Positions 33,414 to 41,455 of a stretch of DNA of 64,000 bases are shown here, piece by piece. The notes under the pieces were generated by a model. The model did no database searches. It was not told the origin of the DNA and saw only the letters and a list, made by a program, of their open reading frames with translations. Position 1 is the stretch's first letter. Every line of letters begins with the position of its first letter. This DNA comes from Marinobacterium aestuarii. GTDB lineage: Bacteria > Pseudomonadota > Gammaproteobacteria > Pseudomonadales > Balneatricaceae. Location: the NCBI RefSeq assembly GCF_001651805.1, contig NZ_CP015839.1, forward strand, positions 1 to 64,000, given 5' to 3'. The position numbers were made by a program, and so were the translations under genes.

Positions 33414-35789
33414 ATGGAAAAGCTGAAGCCGTTAGCCCCCGAAGCGCTTTATCGTACCTGCGAAGCGGATCTGCTGCCGTTTCGAACCACGGAAACACTG
33501 GAGCCCTTTAGCGGCTTTTTCGGTCAGGAACGTGCCATTGAAGCGATGGAGTTTGGCGTCGGCATGCGCCGCCCCGGCTACAACCTGTTTGTGATGGGCA
33601 ACCCCCATACCGGTCGTTTTTCCTTTGCCATGGAAAGTCTGCGTAACGTGGCAAAAAAGGAGCGTAACCGCCTCAAGGACTGGTGTTACCTCAATAACCT
33701 CTCCGACTCGCGCTACCCCCAGGTGATGGAGTTCCCCGCCGGCAAGGCAGGCCAGTTCCGCAAGGACATCGGCCGCATGATCGAGACGACCCTGACCGAG
33801 CTGCCTGCTGCATTTGAAAATCCGGGTTATCAGCGCCAGAAAAGCCGTATCGAGCGGGATTTTAACCGCCGGTACGATCAGGCAATCGAAGGTGTTGAAC
33901 GTCAGGCCCGTGAGCACAGCATTGCGCTGTTTCGCGAATCCGGCACTATCGGTTTTATGCCCGTGGCCGAAGGCCAGGCGATGGACGAAGCGGCATTTTC
34001 GCTGCTGCCGGAAGAAGAGCGTGAGACATTTTCCCGCGCCATTTCACAGCTGGAAGACTGCCTCAACGACAGCCTGACCGAACTGCCGAAATGGCGCCGC
34101 GAGGCCGCCGAGCTGATGCGGCGGCTGGATCGGGAAACCGCCCTGCACGCCGTGGCACCGCTGATTCAGCCGCTGAAGGAAAAGTACGCCAATGTCTCGG
34201 GCGTACCCGAGTACCTGATCCGACTGGAAGTCAGCCTGGTGCGCAACTGCGGCGAAATTGCCGGTGACGACAAGGTGCTCGAAGCGCCTGATGCCGCACG
34301 CAAGGCCTATATGGAAGACACCTACGGTGTGAATCTGCTGGTGGATAACGGCAAGACCAAGGGCGCGCCTGTTATCCACGAAAGCCATCCCAACTATGAA
34401 AACCTGTTCGGGCGCATCGAGTACAACTCGGACATGGGGGCCATGGTCACCAACTTTACCCTTATTCGTCCGGGCGCCCTGCACCGCGCCAATGGCGGCT
34501 ATCTGGTGCTGGAAGCAGAGAAGTTGCTGGAGCAGCCCTATGTGTATGGTGCGCTCAAGCGGGCGCTCAAGGCCCATGAAATACGTATCGAGAATCCGGT
34601 GAGCGAGTACACCGGCATCAGTACCATTACTCTGAGCCCGCAGCCCATTCCGCTGAAGGTGAAAGTGGTGCTGATCGGTGGCCGCGACATGTACTACCTG
34701 CTGCAGGAGCTGGATCAGGACTTTGAAAAGATGTTCCGCGTGGTGGTCGACTTCGACGAGGACGTCGAACGCAAGCCTTCCAGCATTCGCAACTACGCCC
34801 GCCTGCTCAAGACCCTGGCCGATGAGGAGGGCCTGGCACCGCTGACCCGACGTGCCGTGGCGCGTCTGGTGGAGCACAGCTCGCGTCTGGCAGCGGATCA
34901 GGAGCTCTTGTCGGCCCATATAGGCGAGCTGGTGGATCTGCTGTGCGAGGCGGATTACAAGCGCGTCAAGACGGGGGATGAGCTGATCAGCGACCGGCAC
35001 GTCGAAATGGCGCTGGCGGCGAAGGAAAAACGCACTGGTCGCCTGTCGCAGAAGATCCTCGACAGCATTCTGAATCAGACAGTGCTGATCGATACCCAGG
35101 GCGAGGCGGTGGGCAAGTCCAACGGCCTGACCGTGCTGCAGGTGGGCGATGTTTCCTTTGGTACACCGGCACGCATTACCGCCACTGTGCATCCTGGCAA
35201 CCGCGGCATTATCGATATCGAGCGTGAAGTGGCGCTGGGCCAGCCGATCCATTCCAAGGGGGTGCTCATCCTGTCGGGCTACCTTGGGCACAAGTATGCT
35301 CAGGACTTCCCGCTCACCCTGTCGGCCAGCATCGCGCTGGAGCAATCCTACGGTTATGTGGACGGTGACAGCGCATCCCTGGCGGAGATCTGCACCCTGA
35401 TCTCGGCGCTGACCCATATTCCGATTCTGCAGCACTACGCCATTACCGGTTCCATTAACCAGTACGGCGAGGTGCAGGCCATTGGCGGCGTGAACGAGAA
35501 GATTGAGGGCTTCTTCAAACTCTGCGAGACCCGCGGCCTCACCGGACAGCAGGGCGCGGTGATTCCAAAAGCCAACGTGCGCAATCTGATGCTGAAAAAA
35601 GATGTCACCGATGCGGTGAGCGAGGGCCGGTTTCATATCTATGCCGTCGAGACCGTGGATCAGTGTCTTGAAGTGCTGATGGGGCGCAGTATCGGCAAGA
35701 GCAAGGCCGATGGCAGCTTCACCCAGCGTAGCGTGAACCATGCGGTAACCAAGCGACTGCGTGAGATCGCCGCTGCCAAGGCGTCCTGA
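33414..35789 (+). CDS. Lon-like ATP-dependent protease (S16, LonB/AAA_32 type)
   Basis: A 791-residue AAA+ protease with N-terminal degenerate ATPase region beginning EPFSGFFGQERAIEAMEFGV and a C-terminal S16 domain. The catalytic serine is Ser653 in DGDSAS and the lysine is Lys696 in GVNEKIEG; their spacing of 43 equals that of Ser679-Lys722 in E. coli Lon. The Lon-type GPSAG is replaced by GDSAS. The phosphate loop MGNPHTGRF lacks the usual GKT lysine-threonine, as in this subfamily. I start at ATG 33414, with TGGAG upstream, rather than 33393. A decayed partial copy lies at 41.2 kb. Confidence 0.93.
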   Translation: MEKLKPLAPEALYRTCEADLLPFRTTETLEPFSGFFGQERAIEAMEFGVGMRRPGYNLFVMGNPHTGRFSFAMESLRNVAKKERNRLKDWCYLNNLSDSRYPQVMEFPAGKAGQFRKDIGRMIETTLTELPAAFENPGYQRQKSRIERDFNRRYDQAIEGVERQAREHSIALFRESGTIGFMPVAEGQAMDEAAFSLLPEEERETFSRAISQLEDCLNDSLTELPKWRREAAELMRRLDRETALHAVAPLIQPLKEKYANVSGVPEYLIRLEVSLVRNCGEIAGDDKVLEAPDAARKAYMEDTYGVNLLVDNGKTKGAPVIHESHPNYENLFGRIEYNSDMGAMVTNFTLIRPGALHRANGGYLVLEAEKLLEQPYVYGALKRALKAHEIRIENPVSEYTGISTITLSPQPIPLKVKVVLIGGRDMYYLLQELDQDFEKMFRVVVDFDEDVERKPSSIRNYARLLKTLADEEGLAPLTRRAVARLVEHSSRLAADQELLSAHIGELVDLLCEADYKRVKTGDELISDRHVEMALAAKEKRTGRLSQKILDSILNQTVLIDTQGEAVGKSNGLTVLQVGDVSFGTPARITATVHPGNRGIIDIEREVALGQPIHSKGVLILSGYLGHKYAQDFPLTLSASIALEQSYGYVDGDSASLAEICTLISALTHIPILQHYAITGSINQYGEVQAIGGVNEKIEGFFKLCETRGLTGQQGAVIPKANVRNLMLKKDVTDAVSEGRFHIYAVETVDQCLEVLMGRSIGKSKADGSFTQRSVNHAVTKRLREIAAAKAS

Positions 35790-35834
35790 CGGGCGCTCTG
35801 GCGTTTTAGCCTCTGTGTCCGTCAGAACGCGCTG

Positions 35835-36965
35835 TCAGACTGCCTGAAAGGCACAGAGGTGGTTGTCCCAGGCCAGGCGGTCCAGCCGCATGTCCTGCAT
35901 CAGCGGCTCGCGCACGCCTTCTCGCGGGTAGAGCCAGTAGACCCGCCCATTGCCACTGCTGGCAATAAACTCCCCCGGCGTCGCGGTGGCGGCAAGACCG
36001 CAGCCATCGCGCACCTCCAGGCTACTCAGATAGGCCGCCTGATCAATATCCCAGAAGGTAATCAGACCGCCGCGCGGTGCGCTGATGGCAGCAATCTTGC
36101 CGCTGCTGTCTATGCGCACGCTGCCGCAGTACTGCGTCATCTGGCGGTTGATCGCCTCAGGCGCACTGAGCGCTTGCAGTTCCTGACCACGGCGGTGCAG
36201 TGCGACCAGCGGTTGGGTGTCCAGCGGGTCGCCTTCATATTGCATGGCCATAACGACGGCCCCGTCCGGGCTCAGATCCAGATGACGGATACTCAGCTGG
36301 TGCTGCTCAGGCGGTAGCATGCGCTGCTCGCTGATCTCGCCTGTGGCCAGTTTCAGGTAGGCAAGGGAGGGCTGCATGCTGTCGAGGTTGAGTTTCAGGC
36401 GCCCCTGGGTACGAATGCCGCCATTGGCGACGATGATTTCATCGCCCGCATGGTTGAGCAGCAGCTCGTGCGGGCCTGTGCCGCCACTGCTGAACTCAGT
36501 CACGGGCTGAAAGCCGTTCTGGGCATCGCGCAGGCTGATGCGTCCTGCGCCGTCGGGCACCGTACTCTCTGTGGCAATCAACCAGCGGCCATCGCGACTG
36601 AACAGCGCATGGCCATAAAATAGCCGGCCAGGTGCAGGTTCAATGCGCTGTACCAGGGCCTGGCTGCGATAGTCCAGCACATCGATAAAGGCGCCGGGGC
36701 GTTTGGCGACCACAGCCACCCAGGGTTGACTGGGATGGGCCGCGACATGGTGTGCCCGGGCGAGCAGCCGGTGGCGCAGGCGCAGTGCGCCCTGGGTATC
36801 GCTGACAATCAGCCAGTGCTGCTGCCGGCTATCGCTGGCGGCGCTGGCCAGCAGCCAGCTCTTATCGTCGGCGGGGCCTGCTACAGGCGGCTGGGCCAGC
36901 AGATTCGGTGCCGTCAGGGCACCGGCGAGCAGCAGGCTGAACTGGCGCCGATTAATCCCCGTCAT
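35835..36965 (-). CDS. DUF1513 protein of the imelysin operon (Tat-exported)
   Basis: A 376-residue protein of the DUF1513 family, probably a beta-propeller, from repeated blade-like segments such as GHALFSRDGRWLIATE and GPHELLLNHAGDEIIVANGG. The N-terminus NRRQFSLLLAGALTAPNLLA has a twin-arginine motif, so it is likely exported folded. It is the last gene of a four-gene unit with two imelysins and a di-haem cytochrome, the order found as PA4370-PA4373, which is iron-regulated in P. aeruginosa. Role unknown. Confidence 0.88.
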   Translation of the reverse strand: MTGINRRQFSLLLAGALTAPNLLAQPPVAGPADDKSWLLASAASDSRQQHWLIVSDTQGALRLRHRLLARAHHVAAHPSQPWVAVVAKRPGAFIDVLDYRSQALVQRIEPAPGRLFYGHALFSRDGRWLIATESTVPDGAGRISLRDAQNGFQPVTEFSSGGTGPHELLLNHAGDEIIVANGGIRTQGRLKLNLDSMQPSLAYLKLATGEISEQRMLPPEQHQLSIRHLDLSPDGAVVMAMQYEGDPLDTQPLVALHRRGQELQALSAPEAINRQMTQYCGSVRIDSSGKIAAISAPRGGLITFWDIDQAAYLSSLEVRDGCGLAATATPGEFIASSGNGRVYWLYPREGVREPLMQDMRLDRLAWDNHLCAFQAV

Positions 36966-37010
36966 GACAGCAGGACCCTGATGTTGCCGTACAGACTGAG
37001 CTGGCACAGG

Positions 37011-38096
37011 TTAGTCCCCGTCACGGCTGTTGAACCCCAGTTGTGCGTTAATGGCAGGCATGGCGTTATAGAGGGCGTGATCCAGCTCTTTCAGGGTGGC
37101 TGAAACGGCTTTCAGCTGGGCATAGCTGTCGGCGTCCTGCAGTGCGGTGGCGAAGTCGCCGGGCACCGCCTCCAGCTGGCTGCGCGCCTGGCTGAAGAGC
37201 CCGCTTATCTGGTCGGCCTGGGCACTGGCACCCTGCTCTCGCAGGATCAGATCAAGGCTGGGGGTCCCCTCTGCGTAGAGTGCCTGCAGTGCCGTCAGGT
37301 TGGTGTTCAGGCTGCGAAGTGATTGGCCGCTGCGCCAGTTTTCGGCGCGTTGCAGTCGTGCCGCGGGCTGATCATTGCCCAACACCAGTTCCAGCTTGCT
37401 GTCGCGGATGACTTCAATCGGTTGCACCAGGGAGCGCAGCAGTTCAAGGCTGAGATCCGGCAGCCCCAGGGAAGAGACTTCGTCGTCATCTTCAGTGGCC
37501 TGGCCTGCGAAATCCGGGGTCTGCCATTCGCTGTGCATCGCCTGGGCGGTGTTGGCCAACTCGGTGCTGATGGCGATTGCGAGGGCGCAGGCATTGGCTT
37601 GCTGCTGCAGCCGTGGCAGCGCACCTGCGTCATAGAACAGGCGCTCCAGCGCCGGGAACCCCTTGATCGATACGCTGGCATGGCGGAAGAAGTCCGCATC
37701 ATAGTTGCCGGCGTCTGGCCCCTGCAGCGCTTCTTTGAGCTGGCGGCCGATGATGCCCTTGCGATCCGGCCAGAACTGGATGCCATAGTTGCGCATCAGC
37801 AGCTGAACCGGGCCGAACTGTACATGCTGGATGCCCTGCCAGGCCTGCAGACTGGCTTCGAAGGCTTGGCGCAGCTGGGGAAAGTCGGCGCTGCTGCGGG
37901 TCTCGCACCAGTGCGCGCTGGTGTCGGCCAGGGTCTGGCTCTGCAGCGCCAGTTGCTGGTAACGGGGCTGGATATGGCCGCTGATGGCACTGGCATTGAA
38001 GGCATCCCAGTCGATGGGCGTTGCTGCCTGGGTCAGGCCCGTGAGCAGCAGGCTGGAGCCTGCCAGCAGTTGGGTGAGTCGAGAGGAGCTGTGCAT
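37011..38096 (-). CDS. Imelysin-family periplasmic protein (second copy)
   Basis: A 361-residue exported protein (signal peptide MHSSSRLTQLLAGSSLLLTGLTQA). It carries imelysin/M75 features such as the LLMRNYGIQFWPDRKGIIGRQL block, but the GxHxxE site reads GFPALE, so the His is replaced. This matches the divergent second imelysin of the PA4370-4373-type cluster. It starts immediately after the DUF1111 stop codon and is probably cotranscribed. It may bind iron or haem in the periplasm; peptidase activity is doubtful. Confidence 0.88.
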   Translation of the reverse strand: MHSSSRLTQLLAGSSLLLTGLTQAATPIDWDAFNASAISGHIQPRYQQLALQSQTLADTSAHWCETRSSADFPQLRQAFEASLQAWQGIQHVQFGPVQLLMRNYGIQFWPDRKGIIGRQLKEALQGPDAGNYDADFFRHASVSIKGFPALERLFYDAGALPRLQQQANACALAIAISTELANTAQAMHSEWQTPDFAGQATEDDDEVSSLGLPDLSLELLRSLVQPIEVIRDSKLELVLGNDQPAARLQRAENWRSGQSLRSLNTNLTALQALYAEGTPSLDLILREQGASAQADQISGLFSQARSQLEAVPGDFATALQDADSYAQLKAVSATLKELDHALYNAMPAINAQLGFNSRDGD

Positions 38097-39551
38097 TTAG
38101 AGTGACTCCAGAAAACGTATCAATTGGGTTCGTTGAGGGGCCGGCATGGTGACGACCCGTTCGCGGGCGGCGCGGGCTTCGCCGCCGTGCCAGAGCACGG
38201 CTTCAAGCAGGTTGCGGGCGCGGCCGTCGTGCAGAAAATAACTGTGTCCGTTGACCGCCGCGGTCTGGCCTGTGCCCCAGAGCGGCGCGGTGCGCCACTC
38301 GCGGCCGCTCGCGGCGAATTCGGCGCGCTCATCCGCCAGGCCCGCGCCCATATCGTGCAGCAGCAGGTCGCTGTAAGGCCAGATGGACTGGCGGCTCAGG
38401 GCCGGCAGTTGCAGGTTCTCGGCGGTAACGAAGTGCGGCTGATGACAGGCTGCGCAGCCAACGTCCTTAAACAGTGTCTGGCCGGCCAGTACCTCGGGGT
38501 CAGCGGCAGAGGGGCGCGGCGTTACGGCTAAATGCTGGCTGTAGAACAGCAGCCAGTCGAGCATCTGTTGCGAGGCTTCGAGCCCGTCCTGCCCCGGAGT
38601 ATTGCCGTCGGGGGCCTCTGTGCAGGCTGTCTGCCGTGGGCTGCAATCGCCGCTGGCAAGGGGAAACAGTGGGTTGCCGATGCCGATATCGCCTTGCAGT
38701 GCGCTGCTGTTCTGTTGTGCAAGGCTCGGATTACCGGCTTTCCAGCCAAAGCGCCCCAGGCGGGTGGTCTGGAGGGCCTGGTCCCAGACACTGTTGGGGC
38801 GCCCGGAGATGCCATCGCCGTTGCTATCATCTGGGTCGGCCAGGCTGAGAATATCGGCGTCGCTGATCTGCTCCAGCAGGCCGAGCCCCGCCATGGCGGG
38901 CGCGATACGCGGAGACATCTGCAGTTCGGGGTGCAGTGGGCCATGGGCTGGCGCCAGAATGCGGTAGCTTGGCGTGCGCAGCCAGGCCTCTTCACCACCC
39001 GATAGCGCAACACGGGCTTCCTCGTAGCTGACCTGCAGTTGCCCCTCGGCCACCATGCCTGGCACGGCGAAGGTTTGCAGCTGGGTGCCATAGGCGGGTT
39101 CCGGTATTACGCCACGGCGGCGCAGCAGTTCCGGATCGGCGTCCTTGTCGATCGGGATACTCAGACGCAGAAACAGTGAAACAGAGTTGTCATTCGGGCC
39201 TGCGGGGGGGCGCCCACGGCCGTTGTTGATATGACAGCGCTGGCACGAACGGGCGTTGTACAAAGGGCCCAGGCCATCGCTGGCGGTGGTGGAGGAAGGG
39301 GATGAAACCCAGAGTTTGCGAAAAATGGCCCGCCCGAGGGCGAAGGTCATCTTGTCGTCAAAGGCAAGATTGGCGGCGCTGCCGGCAAAGGCGCCCGGGG
39401 ACCTTGACAGGGGTTTGGTGGTTGCACCGCCGGGGCGTGTTTCCGTCAGGGTTTGTGGTTGTTCAGATTCAGACGGCGGGCGAGCGACATCCGCCGCAGC
39501 AATCATGGCCGGGCCGAGCAGCAGTACAGCACTCAACAGGCAAGGTCTCAT
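38097..39551 (-). CDS. DUF1111 di-haem cytochrome c (thiol oxidoreductase-like)
   Basis: A 484-residue periplasmic protein with signal peptide MRPCLLSAVLLLGPAMIAAA and two c-type haem motifs, CQRCH (103-107) and CAACH (366-370). Family blocks include DGLGPLYNARSCQRCHINNG and the C-terminal APLWGTGQTAAVNGHSYFLHDGRARNLLEAVLWHG. It is between the two imelysins and is part of a Fur-type iron-acquisition operon. It might change the redox state of iron for uptake; this is inference from the context. Confidence 0.92.
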   Translation of the reverse strand: MRPCLLSAVLLLGPAMIAAADVARPPSESEQPQTLTETRPGGATTKPLSRSPGAFAGSAANLAFDDKMTFALGRAIFRKLWVSSPSSTTASDGLGPLYNARSCQRCHINNGRGRPPAGPNDNSVSLFLRLSIPIDKDADPELLRRRGVIPEPAYGTQLQTFAVPGMVAEGQLQVSYEEARVALSGGEEAWLRTPSYRILAPAHGPLHPELQMSPRIAPAMAGLGLLEQISDADILSLADPDDSNGDGISGRPNSVWDQALQTTRLGRFGWKAGNPSLAQQNSSALQGDIGIGNPLFPLASGDCSPRQTACTEAPDGNTPGQDGLEASQQMLDWLLFYSQHLAVTPRPSAADPEVLAGQTLFKDVGCAACHQPHFVTAENLQLPALSRQSIWPYSDLLLHDMGAGLADERAEFAASGREWRTAPLWGTGQTAAVNGHSYFLHDGRARNLLEAVLWHGGEARAARERVVTMPAPQRTQLIRFLESL

Positions 39552-39615
39552 GGGCTTAGGACAGTGCCCGGCGCTTGGCGTCGGGGCTTGTCGTGCAGTC
39601 TCTTAGGCAGCGGCG

Positions 39616-40908
39616 TTACGGGGCCTGTACGGCGGCCGGGTTGTCCAGGCTGTCGGAGCCCTCAACATTGACCTGACCCAGCTCGAGGCGGGCAATGACT
39701 TCTTCGGTGGTGCGCGTCTGGGCGATCAGGGAGTCGACAAAGGCCTGGATGCGGGCGCCGCCGGCGGTATTGCCGGGCGCTATCATGACATCATAGGGCT
39801 CGCCGGCTGCGGCGGAATCCACCATCACCTGGGCGGCCAGCTGGGTCTGATCCAGCTGCTGGCGCAGGCGCTTGTCCAGTTCAGGGTCGACGCTGGCGAC
39901 CAGTGCCGCCAGCGAGGGGCCTTGCATCAGGCTGCCGTCGATACGGCTGTATTTGCCCAGGTAAACATTCTGGATGCCTTTGGCATCATAGAAGTGCGAC
40001 CAGTGGGTGTTGTCCGAGAAGCAGTCGTGCTCTTCTTCCGGGTCATGCAGCATCAGGCCCAGCTTGGTGCGCTCGCCGGCCAGTTCGCCGTAGGCCAGGC
40101 TGCCCATGCCGGTGGTGATAGTGGCCAGGCCGTCGGTCACCGACTTGGCCGTCAGTTCGCTGCGGGCGGCGCCACTGGCCTGCCAGTTGCCCACCATTTC
40201 TTCCAGGTCCTGCACCAGCAATGCGCTGGCCGCACGCAGATAGTCGCCGCGCCGGTCGCAGTTGCCGCCGGTGCAGTTGCTGCTGTCGTAATCGGTGGCG
40301 GGCCTCTCGCCGGCACCCAGCGTCATGCCGTTCAGGTCCTGGCCCCAGAGCAGAAACTCGATGGCGTGATAGCCGGTGGCGACGTTGGATTCGACGCCGT
40401 CGATTTCATGCAGAGATGTGGACAGCAGCTCAGGTGTAATGGTGCTGGCATCCAGGGTACGGCCGCCTATTTGCAGGATCGGATTGGCGATGATGTTGGC
40501 GCTGTAGAAGGGGTTTTCGTCCGATTCTTCGCCGTAGCTGTCCGTGGCGACGTAGTCGATCAGACCCTCGTCCAGCGGCCAGGCATTCACGCGGCCTTCC
40601 CAGTCATCGACGATGCTGTTGCCAAAGCGGAAGGCTTCGGATTGCTGATAGGGCACACGGGCCGCGATCCAGGCACTGCGGGCTGTCTGCAGCGTCTGCT
40701 CGCTCGGCGTGCTGATCAACTGTTCAATGGCGCTGTGCAGGGCACGGGCGCTTGTCAGGGCGTCGCTGTAGGTTGCCAGGGCCAGGTCCGCATAGTGCGT
40801 CACTATGGCCTGTGAATCCACGGAAGTATCGGTTCCGGCGGCCTGGGCCTGAGTTGAGCCCAGCATGCAGGCCAGCGAAAGGGACATCAGGGTGCGATTG
40901 AATGGCAT
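39616..40908 (-). CDS. Imelysin-family protein, IrpA/IcmP-like (first copy)
   Basis: A 430-residue exported imelysin with signal peptide MPFNRTLMSLSLACMLGSTQ and the family motif GYHAIE at 179-184, the GxHxxE site proposed to bind iron. Other blocks are AWIAARVPYQQSEAFRFGN and LLWGQDLNGMTLGAGERPATDYDSSNC. It is the first gene of the operon and is preceded by a possible Fur box. P. aeruginosa IcmP (PA4370) is the closest relative known to me. An upstream in-frame ATG at 40944 exists, but the later one gives a clean signal peptide. Confidence 0.92.
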   Translation of the reverse strand: MPFNRTLMSLSLACMLGSTQAQAAGTDTSVDSQAIVTHYADLALATYSDALTSARALHSAIEQLISTPSEQTLQTARSAWIAARVPYQQSEAFRFGNSIVDDWEGRVNAWPLDEGLIDYVATDSYGEESDENPFYSANIIANPILQIGGRTLDASTITPELLSTSLHEIDGVESNVATGYHAIEFLLWGQDLNGMTLGAGERPATDYDSSNCTGGNCDRRGDYLRAASALLVQDLEEMVGNWQASGAARSELTAKSVTDGLATITTGMGSLAYGELAGERTKLGLMLHDPEEEHDCFSDNTHWSHFYDAKGIQNVYLGKYSRIDGSLMQGPSLAALVASVDPELDKRLRQQLDQTQLAAQVMVDSAAAGEPYDVMIAPGNTAGGARIQAFVDSLIAQTRTTEEVIARLELGQVNVEGSDSLDNPAAVQAP

Positions 40909-40957
40909 TGTGCGTGTTCCCGGGCTCAGCGAATGTTGAGGCAAATGCTAAACGGAA

Positions 40958-40974
40958 TGCGAACCGTTATCAAT
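40958..40974 (-). promoter_or_regulatory. Possible Fur box upstream of the imelysin operon
   Basis: On the minus strand ATTGATAACGGTTCGCA resembles one half of the Fur consensus GATAATGATTATC; the second half is degraded. The site is about 50 bp upstream of the chosen start. Iron regulation is known for this gene cluster in P. aeruginosa. Confidence 0.4.
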
Positions 40975-41174
40975 GGTGGTGTCCAGTTGGCGCGAATCAA
41001 TACCGGGAATCCACACCTTTTCGGACCCTCTATTGCAACTAACCAATTGTATTGCCGAAGAAAAATAAAAATTACCCGAGCCTGCCTAATGACGGCCGTC
41101 CCCACAGGACGCCAATGCCCTCCCGCCCATCCTGCTGATTCTGGCGCTGCAGCGGCTTACTAAGGGGCCCGCCC

Positions 41175-41313
41175 TAGTCCGAGATCGGTTCGATAGGTCA
41201 GCACGGGGCGGTTCAGGTGACGCCGGCGATCACGAAAAGATTGAAGGCATCTGCAAGCTCTGCGAGACTCTGGGGTCGGCCTGTATGGCGCGGCAGCTCC
41301 CCGGTCCAGGTTG
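41175..41313 (+). pseudogene. Decayed fragment of the Lon-like protease gene
   Basis: The sequence aligns with 35433-35571 of the Lon-like gene. In frame it reads IGSIGQHGAVQ then GDHEKIEGICKLCETLG, against TGSINQYGEVQ and GVNEKIEGFFKLCETRG. Nucleotide blocks such as GAAAAGATTGAAGGC and AAGCTCTGCGAGAC are nearly identical. It retains the catalytic-lysine segment but loses similarity downstream and has no start. It occupies the spacer between the divergent imelysin and cytochrome operons. Confidence 0.82.
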
Positions 41314-41455
41314 TGTAACCTGAAGCAGAAACAGGCCGCGAAGGTCGCGCTGACCGGCGCTACTTTACCCTGCGCGGCATACCTCATGCGGTGAGCCGGA
41401 GCCGGCGGAATATCGCCAACACCAACGCCTGACGAGACGCCACCAGGGACGGACC
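41314..41455 (+). other. Leader of the cytochrome-patatin operon
   Basis: No gene is seen. The GC-rich sequence carries GGTTGTGTAACC (41308-41319), a small palindrome, and CCGGAGCCGG near 41395. A GGGACGGACC run precedes the ATG at 41456. No clear sigma-70 promoter could be picked out by eye. Confidence 0.35.
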
